NCBI GenBank assembly: GCA_035293045.1
Contig: DATDOY010000021.1
Span: forward strand, 1-14,612
Reading direction: 5' to 3'
DNA length: 14,612 nucleotides
From: DATDOY01 sp035293045
GTDB taxonomy: Bacteria > Actinomycetota > Acidimicrobiia > IMCC26256 > JACPCJ01
The notes below the pieces were generated by a model. That model was not told the origin of the DNA and ran no database searches. It saw only the letters and a list, made by a program, of their open reading frames with translations. The position numbers and the translations under genes are program-made. Each line of letters starts with the position of its first letter. The stretch's first letter is position 1. This document shows, piece by piece, positions 6,797 to 13,613 of the stretch.

Positions 6797-7492
6797 TCAT
6801 GCGTCGGTCCCCGATCGTCCTCCGACCGCGTCGACCACCTCGCCCGCCGCGGTCGCGGGTTCGTCGGGCTTCCGGCGAGCCTTCCGGAACTCGAGGGCGG
6901 CGGGGACCACCGAGAGAATCACGATGCCGCCGATGATCGGCAGGAGGTAGCGGTCGATGCTCGGAACGGCTTCGCCGAGGAAGTACCCGAGCGTCGTGAC
7001 GCCGACCGCCCACAACAGACCCCCGACCACGTTGAAGGTCACGAACGTGCGGTAGGGCATGCCCCCGACCCCGGCGAGGATTGGAGCGAAGGTCCGCACG
7101 ATGGGGACGAAGCGAGCGAGCACGATCGTCCGCGGCCCGTGGCGTTCGAAGAACTCCTGCGATTGCCCGACGTAGCGCTGCTTGAAGATTCGCGAGTCGG
7201 GGCGTCGGAACAGGGCCGGGCCGACCCGACGGCCGAAGACGTACCCGACCTGGTCACCGATCACGGCGGCAAGAAAACACGCCACGAGGACGAGCGGCAG
7301 CGGGACGTCGAGGACGCCCTGTTGGACGAGCAAGCCCGCGGTGAAGAGCAGCGAGTCTCCGGGCAGGAAGAAGCCGAAGAGCAAGCCTGATTCCGCGAAG
7401 ACGATGAGGACGATGCCGAGGAGCCCGAAACTGTCGATCAGCGACGATGGATCGAGGAGGTCGAGCGCGCCGATGACGGGCGCTGGGATCAC
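6797..7492 (-). CDS. DedA/VTT-domain integral membrane protein
   Basis: 231 residues from a GTG start at 7492. Motifs of the DedA (SNARE-associated, VTT) family are present: FAESGLLFGFFLPGDSLL (32-49), the GDQVGYVFGRRVG stretch (79-91) and ARFVPIVRTFAPILAGVGGM (126-145), with the conserved Glu, Asp and Arg residues in the membrane re-entrant regions. Several hydrophobic helices follow, and a charged cytoplasmic C-terminus (KARRKPDEP onward) ends the chain. Some DedA members are linked to undecaprenyl phosphate or phospholipid flipping and to membrane homeostasis; the substrate here is not known. The LCP enzyme two genes on uses polyprenyl-linked donors, so lipid carrier recycling is an attractive but unproven link. 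The gene is divergent from topA with a 57-nt gap, has no Shine-Dalgarno, and a TACCCT box ends 8 nt before the GTG, as expected for a leaderless message. Confidence 0.9.
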   Translation of the reverse strand: MIPAPVIGALDLLDPSSLIDSFGLLGIVLIVFAESGLLFGFFLPGDSLLFTAGLLVQQGVLDVPLPLVLVACFLAAVIGDQVGYVFGRRVGPALFRRPDSRIFKQRYVGQSQEFFERHGPRTIVLARFVPIVRTFAPILAGVGGMPYRTFVTFNVVGGLLWAVGVTTLGYFLGEAVPSIDRYLLPIIGGIVILSVVPAALEFRKARRKPDEPATAAGEVVDAVGGRSGTDA

Positions 7493-7500
7493 GGCGGCTT

Positions 7501-7506
7501 AGGGTA
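7501..7506 (-). promoter_or_regulatory. Possible -10 box (TACCCT) of a leaderless dedA transcript
   Basis: On the minus strand TACCCT is followed by 8 nt and then the GTG start, a spacing that would place the transcription start at or next to the start codon. The same hexamer precedes the helicase. No clear -35 is seen. The topA promoter must also lie in or near this 57-nt divergent gap. Confidence 0.35.
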
Positions 7507-7549
7507 GACGCCACTTCGAGTCCGATCCGGATTCCCAACGCGAGCAACC

Positions 7550-10321
7550 ATGCCCAAGCCCCTCGTTATCGTCGAGTCGCCCGCCAAGGCGCGAACCATC
7601 GCCGGATTCCTCGGCGCCGACTACCTCGTGGAGTCGAGCGTCGGGCACATCCGCGACCTGCCGCGGAGCTCGAAGGAGATTCCCAAGGCCTACAAAGGCG
7701 AGGAATGGGCGCAGCGGACGGGCGGCGTCGACTACACGAGCGACTTCAAGCCGATCTACATCGTTCCGCCGGAGAAAAAGGATCAGGTCAACAAGCTCAA
7801 GAGCCTCCTGACCAACGCCAGCGAAGTGTTCCTCGCGACCGACGAGGATCGCGAGGGCGAATCGATCGCGTGGCACCTCCTGGAGGTGCTCAGCCCCGGC
7901 GTCCCTGTCCGGCGCATGGTGTTCCATGAGATCACCGATCGCGCCATCCACGAGGCGATCGAAAACTGGAGAGAACTCGACCGCCGTCTCGTCGACGCCC
8001 AAGAGGCGCGCCGCATCCTCGATCGCCTCGTCGGCTGGGAGGTGTCGCCGATTCTGTGGCGAATGGTGCGCCGGGGCCTTTCGGCCGGACGGGTGCAGAG
8101 CGTCGCCACCCGCCTCATCGTCGACCGCGAACGCGAGCGCATGGCCTTTCGCTCCGCCAGTTACCACGACATCGCGGGCACGTTTGAGGCCCGCGACATC
8201 CCCTTCCCGGCGTCCCTCGTGGAGGTCGACGGCCGTCGGGTCGCATCGGGGCGCGACTTCGACCCGGCCACGGGACAGCTCAAGGGGCAGGCCGACGCCG
8301 TGCTGCTCGGCGACGACGACGCTCGCACGCTCGTGCGCGCCCTCGACGGCGCCGAATTCACGGTCGCGACCGTCGACGCCAAGGACTACACGCAATCACC
8401 CGTGCCGCCGTTCATCACGTCCACGCTGCAACAGGAAGCAGCGCGCAAACTGCGGTTTTCGGCGGGCCGCACGATGGCCGTCGCGCAGCGGCTCTATGAG
8501 CGCGGGTACATCACCTACATGCGCACCGACTCGACCAATCTTTCCGAGCAGGCGGTCGCCGCGGCCCGCGGCGAAGTGCGGGCACGGTATGGCAACGAAT
8601 ACCTGCCGGCGACGCCTCGCACCTACCAGAAGAAGGTGAAGAGCGCCCAGGAGGCGCACGAAGCGATCCGGCCGGCCGGCGAGTCGTTCCGCCATCCCGA
8701 CGAGGTCGCCCGCGAACTCGACAACGACGAGTCGCGCCTCTACGACTTGGTGTGGAAGCGAACCGTGGCGTGCCAGATGGCCGACGCCAAGGGCAAGCGC
8801 CTGTCGCTGCGTCTCACCGCCGACGCCGCGACCGGTGACCGCGTGGTGTTCGCAGCGTCGGGGAAGACCATCGAGTTTCCGGGGTTCCTCCGCGCCTACG
8901 TCGAGGGCTCCGATGATCCCGACGCCGATCTCGAAGATCAAGAGCGTCGCCTCCCTTCGGTCGAGGTCGGAGAACAAGTCGCGTGCCAGTCACTTGAATC
9001 CGCCGCTCACTCCACCCAGCCCCCGGCGCGCTACACGGAGGCCAGCCTCGTGAAGGAGTTGGAGAACCGGGGGATCGGTCGCCCGTCCACGTACGCGTCC
9101 GTGCTCGATCGCATCCAGTCGGTCGGGTACGTCTTCAAGAAGGGGACGGCGCTCGTTCCGTCGTGGACGGGCATGGCGGTGACGCAGTTGCTCGAGCGCC
9201 ATTTCGCCGAATTCGTCGACTACGACTTCACGGCGCGGATGGAGGAAGACCTCGACGCCATGGCGAGCGGCGACATCGAGCTGGCGCCGTGGCTGCACGA
9301 CTTCTACTTCGGCAACGGGCAAGTCGGTCTGCGCCAGATGGTCGACGGACGGCTCGACGACGTGTCGCCCCGCGACGTCTGCACCATCCCGATCGGCCGG
9401 GTTCCGGCCGACGGCGATGAGGGCAACGGTGACGGCGACGACAGCCGCGACGAGGTCGTGGTTCGCGTCGGTCGCTACGGGCCCTACATCCAGCGGGGGG
9501 AGATCGAGGACGCGAAGGCATCGATCCCCGACGATCTTCCCCCCGACGAGCTGTCGGTCGAGGACGCGCTCGTCTATATCGAACAGCAACGCGGCGGCGG
9601 TCGCGTGCTCGGCGTCGATCCGGAGACGGATCTCGAGGTCACGCTCCGATCCGGTCGCTTCGGGCCCTATTTCCAACTCGGAGAGCTCAAGGACGGAGCC
9701 GAGAAACCGAAGACGGCGAGCCTCTTCAAGGGCATGGACCCCGACGCGGTCAGCTTGGATGAGGCATTGCGCCTGCTCTCGCTCCCGCGTGTCGTCGGGA
9801 TGACGGAGGCGGGGGAGGAGATCACCGCGCAGACCGGACGCTTCGGTCCCTACATCCGCGCCGGCAAGGAGACGCGAAGCCTCGACGACGAGGAGCAGAT
9901 CTTCTCGCTCACCGAGGAGGACGCCCGCCGCCGGCTCAACGAGCCCAAGCAGGGCCGCCGCCGCGGTCCGGCCGTGCTGAAGGAACTCGGGGAGCACCCG
10001 AGCAACGGCGAGAGCGTGCGCATCCTCGACGGGCGCTTCGGTCCGTACGTCACCGACGGATCGGTGAACGCGTCGCTTCCCAAGGGACGGACTCCTGAGG
10101 AAGTGGAGATGGAGGAAGCGCTGCACCTGCTCGCTGAGCGGGCAGCTCGCGCTCCGGCGAAGAAGAAGCGTCCGACGGCCCGGAAGAAGGCCACAAAGAA
10201 GAAGGCGACGGCCAAGAAGGCGACGGCCAAGAAGGCGACGAGCGCCGGGGTGAAGAAGGCTGCCGCCACGCCCGTCGCCAAGCCGGCTGACACAAAGACG
10301 CCGAAGCGGAAGCCGAGTTGA
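7550..10321 (+). CDS. topA: DNA topoisomerase I (type IA)
   Basis: 923 residues. The enzyme relaxes negatively supercoiled DNA through a 5'-phosphotyrosine intermediate and is normally essential. The Toprim domain has E9 (VESPAKA) and DEDREGE (98-104), which coordinate Mg2+. The catalytic tyrosine is Y323 in GYITYMRTDST. NRGIGRPSTYA (507-517) is another conserved family block. As in other actinobacterial enzymes, there are no C4 zinc fingers. Instead four C-terminal repeats carry GRYGPY or GRFGPY (641, 702, 763, 828), and a Lys/Ala-rich tail covers ~870-923. An acidic stretch (~620-634) precedes the first repeat. The ATG at 7550 has only a poor Shine-Dalgarno (GCGAGC); no better start is near. 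The stop overlaps the start of the transporter by 4 nt, making topA first in a topA-MFS-tmk-holB operon. Confidence 0.98.
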   Translation: MPKPLVIVESPAKARTIAGFLGADYLVESSVGHIRDLPRSSKEIPKAYKGEEWAQRTGGVDYTSDFKPIYIVPPEKKDQVNKLKSLLTNASEVFLATDEDREGESIAWHLLEVLSPGVPVRRMVFHEITDRAIHEAIENWRELDRRLVDAQEARRILDRLVGWEVSPILWRMVRRGLSAGRVQSVATRLIVDRERERMAFRSASYHDIAGTFEARDIPFPASLVEVDGRRVASGRDFDPATGQLKGQADAVLLGDDDARTLVRALDGAEFTVATVDAKDYTQSPVPPFITSTLQQEAARKLRFSAGRTMAVAQRLYERGYITYMRTDSTNLSEQAVAAARGEVRARYGNEYLPATPRTYQKKVKSAQEAHEAIRPAGESFRHPDEVARELDNDESRLYDLVWKRTVACQMADAKGKRLSLRLTADAATGDRVVFAASGKTIEFPGFLRAYVEGSDDPDADLEDQERRLPSVEVGEQVACQSLESAAHSTQPPARYTEASLVKELENRGIGRPSTYASVLDRIQSVGYVFKKGTALVPSWTGMAVTQLLERHFAEFVDYDFTARMEEDLDAMASGDIELAPWLHDFYFGNGQVGLRQMVDGRLDDVSPRDVCTIPIGRVPADGDEGNGDGDDSRDEVVVRVGRYGPYIQRGEIEDAKASIPDDLPPDELSVEDALVYIEQQRGGGRVLGVDPETDLEVTLRSGRFGPYFQLGELKDGAEKPKTASLFKGMDPDAVSLDEALRLLSLPRVVGMTEAGEEITAQTGRFGPYIRAGKETRSLDDEEQIFSLTEEDARRRLNEPKQGRRRGPAVLKELGEHPSNGESVRILDGRFGPYVTDGSVNASLPKGRTPEEVEMEEALHLLAERAARAPAKKKRPTARKKATKKKATAKKATAKKATSAGVKKAAATPVAKPADTKTPKRKPS
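10199..10240 (+). repeat. 15-bp tandem repeat in the topA tail (2.8 copies)
   Basis: AAGAAGGCGACGGCC occurs at 10199-10213 and 10214-10228, with a partial copy at 10229-10240. It codes KKATA units of the basic C-terminal tail. Copy number may vary between strains without a frameshift. Lys-rich tails of this kind are known to raise processivity and DNA affinity in actinobacterial TopA. Confidence 0.85.
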
Positions 10322-11778
10322 GCGAGCGGTCGGAGCGGGCCAGGGCGGCCCACCCTACGGGGTACCCCTTCGGGCCCGACACGGACGCCGTTCGCCGCAT
10401 CGACCCCCGGGAAGTCACCGCCGCCCAACTCCGACCGTGGCGGATCTTCGGGACGTCCGCGTACTTCCGGCTCTGGATGGCGCAGGTCGTGTCGAGCATC
10501 GGGGACTGGCTCGGTCTGTTCGCCATCCTCGCCATTGCCGGCGACGTGTCGAACCGGCCCGAGGCCGCCATCAGCCTCGTGATGGTGGCCCGCATGGCCC
10601 CTGGGTTCCTCCTCGCCGGGGTTGGTGGCGTGATCGCCGATCGCGTCGACCGCAAGAAGCTGATGGTGATCTGCGATCTCGGGCGGGCGGGGGTCGTCGC
10701 GCTCCTTCCCTTCGTGACCAACCTCGCCGAGCTGTTCCTCGCGTCCCTCGTCCTCGAAGTGCTGACCCTGCTCTGGACCCCGGCGAAGGATGCCTCGGTT
10801 CCCAACCTCGTTCCCGAGGACAAGCTCGTCTCGGCCAATGCACTCGGGATGGTGGCGGGGTTCGGCATGATGCCCATCGGCGCCGCCCTGTTCGCCTCGC
10901 TCTCGGCCCTCGCGGAGCAGGTTCGCGATTCGGGTCTCGTTGATTTCGTCCGCGTCGACCAGGAGTTCCTCGCGCTGTGGGTCGACGCCGGAACCTTCTT
11001 GCTCTCGAGCTTCCTGATCGTGACCCTGGCGCTTCCCCCAGTCGCCCGCCGAGCCTCCACGGGCAAGGGGCGGCGCATCGACTGGATGTCGGCGTGGCAC
11101 GACCTCACCGAGGGGCTGCGCTTCATCGCTTCTCATCGCCTCGTCCGCTCCGTGATGATCGGCCTCGGGGGCGGGCTCCTCGGCGGCGCGGCCGCGATTC
11201 CGCTCGGCCCGGTGTACGTCAAGGAAGTCCTTGGGTCCGACGACTCGGGATTCGGACTGTTGATGATGGGGATGGGGGTGGGCGCGGCCGTCGGCGTCAT
11301 CGGTCTCTCGACCGTGCAGCGGTACTTCCCGCGTGAGCTCGCCTTCGCGGGCGCGCTCATCGGATCAGGGGCGGCCGTCCTCGCGGTGTCGTCGGTCGAC
11401 CGACTGGCTCTCGCGGTGCCTCTCGTCGGCCTGTTCGGGCTCGCGGCGTCGAGTGGGTACGTCGCTGGGTTCACGCTGTTGCACGAGAACGTGAGCGACG
11501 AGTTGCGCGGGCGTACGTTTGCCGCGCTCTATACGGTGATCCGTCTGACCCTGGTGTTGTCGCTCACCATCTGGCCTCTGGTTGCGGGTGTCTTCGACTC
11601 CTTGTCGACGCGTTGGTTCGAGGGAGAAATTGCGGGCGTGGCGGTCCCCGGCGTTCGCTTGGCGCTGTGGCTCGGTGCGCTGGTCGTCGTGGTGACCGGG
11701 GCGTTCGCCGTCCTCGACGTCCATCGCGCCCGGCGCGAAGCCCGCGGGTCCACGGGGAAGGACGCGGCCCCGGCGTGA
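10318..11778 (+). CDS. MFS transporter (MFS_3 / EntS-like family)
   Basis: 486 residues. The start is TTG at 10318, overlapping the topA stop as TTGA; no other in-frame start lies before the first membrane helix, so this is the best choice although no Shine-Dalgarno is seen. A ~45-residue cytoplasmic head leads into about 12 predicted hydrophobic helices. The MFS motif A is GVIADRVDRKKLM (104-116), with LGRAG shortly after, as in the MFS_3 group that includes the enterobactin exporter EntS and drug exporters. The central cytoplasmic loop is around RRASTGKGRRIDW. The C-terminus is basic then polar (RARREARGSTGKDAAPA). It is probably an exporter driven by proton motive force; the substrate cannot be told. 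Its place between topA and tmk suggests co-expression rather than shared biochemistry. Its stop overlaps the tmk GTG by 4 nt. Confidence 0.88.
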   Translation: MSERSERARAAHPTGYPFGPDTDAVRRIDPREVTAAQLRPWRIFGTSAYFRLWMAQVVSSIGDWLGLFAILAIAGDVSNRPEAAISLVMVARMAPGFLLAGVGGVIADRVDRKKLMVICDLGRAGVVALLPFVTNLAELFLASLVLEVLTLLWTPAKDASVPNLVPEDKLVSANALGMVAGFGMMPIGAALFASLSALAEQVRDSGLVDFVRVDQEFLALWVDAGTFLLSSFLIVTLALPPVARRASTGKGRRIDWMSAWHDLTEGLRFIASHRLVRSVMIGLGGGLLGGAAAIPLGPVYVKEVLGSDDSGFGLLMMGMGVGAAVGVIGLSTVQRYFPRELAFAGALIGSGAAVLAVSSVDRLALAVPLVGLFGLAASSGYVAGFTLLHENVSDELRGRTFAALYTVIRLTLVLSLTIWPLVAGVFDSLSTRWFEGEIAGVAVPGVRLALWLGALVVVVTGAFAVLDVHRARREARGSTGKDAAPA

Positions 11779-12386
11779 GCGAGCGCGGACGGTTCATCGT
11801 GTTGGAAGGTGGCGACGCCACGGGCAAGAGCACCCAGGTGCTCCTCCTCGCACGCCGCTTGCGGGAAATGGGACGGGAAGTCGAAACGACGTTCGAACCC
11901 GGCCGAACGCATGTCGGCGCGACCATCCGGGGGCTGGTGCTCGAGGAACCGCTCGACCCCCGGGCCGAGGCCCTGCTCATCGCCGCCGACCGCGCCCAGC
12001 ACGTTGCCGAGGTGGTGCGACCGGCCCTCGAGCGGGGCGTCGACGTCGTGAGCGATCGATTCGTGCCGTCGTCGCTGGCGTATCAAGGGGTGGCCCGCGG
12101 GCTCGGTGTCGAGGAGGTGTGGCGGCTCTCGGACTGGGCCACGGCGACGCTCGAACCCGATCTTGTGATCGTGCTCGACACCCACGAAGAGGTGGTGCGG
12201 ACCCGCCGGGCCGGTCCCGCCGGCGATCGCCTCGAGCGCGAGGGATCGGCGTTTCACGACCAGGTCGTGCGGGCGTATCGCGAGCTCGCGGAGTCACACG
12301 GCTGGGTGCTCGTCGACGCCCTCGGCGAGATCGACGCGGTCGCCGAGCGCGTGTGGAACGCCGTCGCGGAGGCCTTCGATGGCTGA
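11775..12386 (+). CDS. tmk: Thymidylate kinase (dTMP kinase)
   Basis: 203 residues from GTG 11775, which overlaps the transporter stop as GTGA; the frame stays open further upstream but the P-loop position fixes this start. The enzyme phosphorylates dTMP to dTDP with ATP. The P-loop is EGGDATGKST (11-20). The dTMP-binding DRFVPSSLAYQG motif follows, and the LID region RTRRAGPAGDRLE is Arg-rich, as in bacterial type II enzymes that keep the catalytic Arg in the LID rather than the P-loop. The usual REPGGT motif reads FEPGRT here, so the leading Arg is Phe. Length is normal for the family (~200-215). It shares an operon with topA and holB, and its end overlaps the holB start by 8 nt. Confidence 0.95.
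   Translation: MSERGRFIVLEGGDATGKSTQVLLLARRLREMGREVETTFEPGRTHVGATIRGLVLEEPLDPRAEALLIAADRAQHVAEVVRPALERGVDVVSDRFVPSSLAYQGVARGLGVEEVWRLSDWATATLEPDLVIVLDTHEEVVRTRRAGPAGDRLEREGSAFHDQVVRAYRELAESHGWVLVDALGEIDAVAERVWNAVAEAFDG
12368..12372 (+). promoter_or_regulatory. Shine-Dalgarno GGAGG of holB inside tmk
   Basis: GGAGG lies 6 nt before the holB ATG at 12379, within the last codons of tmk. It is one of few clear ribosome binding sites in the operon and supports that start. Confidence 0.75.
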
Positions 12387-13365
12387 CGTGCTCGCTTCGG
12401 TCCGCGAGCAACCGCGGGTGGTTGCGTTGCTCGAGCGGTCCCTCGCTCAGCCGTCGCACGCGTACCTTTTCGCCGGGCCGGCGGACTCGGGCGTCGCCGG
12501 GGCAGCGCGGTCCTTCGCCGCCGCCCTCGTGTGCCCCGATGAAGGATGTGCGGAGTGCTCGACGTGCCGCCGGGTGCTGGCCGAGCGCCACCCTGACGTC
12601 ACCGAGATCCGGCCGGAGGGCGCGTCATATCTGGTCGCCCAGGCGGCGGGCATCATCGAAGCGGCGTTCCGGTCGCCCGTGGAGTCGGATCGCAAGGTGT
12701 TGATCCTCCACGAGGCCGAGCGGATGAGGGACGACGCATCCAACCGTCTCCTCAAGACCCTCGAGGAGCCACCGGAGCACACGGTGTTCATCCTCGTGAC
12801 GGCGTCGCCCGACGCGCTCTTGCCCACGGTGCGGTCGCGGTGCCAGATCGTGACGCTCTCGGGGGACCCGCTCGACGAGTCGCGGGCCGAGCGCCTCGCC
12901 GGCCGACTCGCCAACCTCGTCGACGCGTTTCGTGCCGTGCCGGCGCGGATCGACGGAACTGGCGGTGCCGTGGCGTTGCTCGCCGCCGATCTCCTCGACG
13001 CCGTCGAGGGCGCGTTCGGCTCCACCAAGGACGAGCACGACCGGGAAGAGGCTGAGGTCGAGGCCGAAATGGACGCGGCGGGGGATTCGCCGCGCGACAT
13101 CCAACGGGTCCTAAAGCCCCTCTCGGACCGCCACGACCGCATCCAGCGCCGGGCCCGGGCCGACGCGCTCGCCGAGGGTCTCGCCGTGCTCGAAGGGTTC
13201 TATCGGGACGCGCTCCTCACGCCCGCAGGAATCGAGGCCGCCGACGCGCTCTCTGCCCTCGACGCCGTCGCCGAGACCCGCCGCGTGCTCGCCGACGACA
13301 CCGTCTTCAATTGGGGCTTGCTCCTCGAGTCATTGCTCTTGCATCTCCCCGCCCCACCTCGCTGA
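12379..13365 (+). CDS. holB: DNA polymerase III delta' subunit (clamp loader)
   Basis: 328 residues, AAA+ fold. Delta' is the rigid subunit of the clamp loader that opens and places the beta clamp with DnaX and delta. Visible features: a degenerate Walker A, GPADSGVAGAA (33-43), lacking the P-loop Lys as expected for a subunit that does not bind ATP productively; a four-Cys zinc module at C52, C57, C60 and C63 (CPDEGCAECSTC); LILHEAERM (108-116) in place of Walker B; the RLLKTLEEPP stretch (123-132); and the SRC motif (153-155), whose Arg acts in trans as an arginine finger in known loaders. The C-terminal half has an acidic segment (~218-238) and helices of the collar domain. It is last in the topA-MFS-tmk-holB operon. 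A fused DnaX identity is unlikely because the P-loop is lost. Confidence 0.92.
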   Translation: MADVLASVREQPRVVALLERSLAQPSHAYLFAGPADSGVAGAARSFAAALVCPDEGCAECSTCRRVLAERHPDVTEIRPEGASYLVAQAAGIIEAAFRSPVESDRKVLILHEAERMRDDASNRLLKTLEEPPEHTVFILVTASPDALLPTVRSRCQIVTLSGDPLDESRAERLAGRLANLVDAFRAVPARIDGTGGAVALLAADLLDAVEGAFGSTKDEHDREEAEVEAEMDAAGDSPRDIQRVLKPLSDRHDRIQRRARADALAEGLAVLEGFYRDALLTPAGIEAADALSALDAVAETRRVLADDTVFNWGLLLESLLLHLPAPPR

Positions 13366-13437
13366 GCGCGGCCGGCCCGTCGAGCGCGGCCTTGTCGTTG
13401 CAGGCTGATCCACTCAAGGCCCGAGGGCAGCCGCCGG

Positions 13438-13443
13438 TACACT
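13438..13443 (+). promoter_or_regulatory. Possible -10 box of the tRNA-Thr promoter
   Basis: TACACT ends 13 nt before the mature tRNA 5' end, close to the distance expected for a short tRNA leader. No good -35 is visible at 16-19 nt upstream. The rest of the 91-nt gap after holB (13366-13456) holds nothing else I recognise. Confidence 0.4.
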
Positions 13444-13456
13444 GCCCGAGCGTTTC

Positions 13457-13529
13457 GCCGGGGTAGCTCAGTTGGTAGAGCAACGCACTCGTAATGCGTA
13501 GGTCAGGGGTTCGAATCCCCTCTCCGGCT
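13457..13529 (+). tRNA. tRNA-Thr (anticodon CGT)
   Basis: A complete 73-nt cloverleaf. The acceptor stem pairs GCCGGGG with CTCCGGC (one G-U); the D-stem is GCTC/GAGC; the anticodon stem ACGCA/TGCGT encloses the loop CTCGTAA with anticodon CGT at 13490-13492; the variable loop has 5 nt; the T-arm is AGGGG-TTCGAAT-CCCCT. The discriminator base is T13529. No CCA is encoded, so it must be added after transcription. It reads the Thr codon ACG, which is common in GC-rich genomes. Confidence 0.97.
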
Positions 13530-13540
13530 CTCGTCCCTTC

Positions 13541-13593
13541 CCGTTCTCGAGCAAGTTTCCCACCTCAGGGGTGGGAAACTTGCTCGAGAACGG
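13541..13593. terminator. Perfect 24-bp hairpin between convergent tRNA-Thr and thiolase genes
   Basis: Arms 13541-13564 and 13570-13593 are exact reverse complements, 24 bp with a 5-nt loop (TCAGG). It begins 11 nt after the tRNA and ends 20 nt before the thiolase stop codon, so it can act on both converging transcripts. Neither side has a U-tract, as in the hairpin at 5056-5105. Confidence 0.8.
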
Positions 13594-13613
13594 CGAGCAG
13601 TCTGTCTCCACGA

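Noticed and set aside
9850..11136. 428-codon minus-strand frame across the topA/MFS junction
   Set aside because: Shadow of topA and the transporter; charged low-complexity product.
12379..13365. Broken clamp-loader gene, because the Walker A Lys is missing
   Set aside because: Delta' subunits commonly have a degenerate P-loop; the zinc module and SRC motif are intact.
13457..13593. tRNA-Thr as an integration site for a mobile element
   Set aside because: The tRNA is complete, no repeat of its 3' end is seen downstream, and the next gene is an ordinary thiolase.
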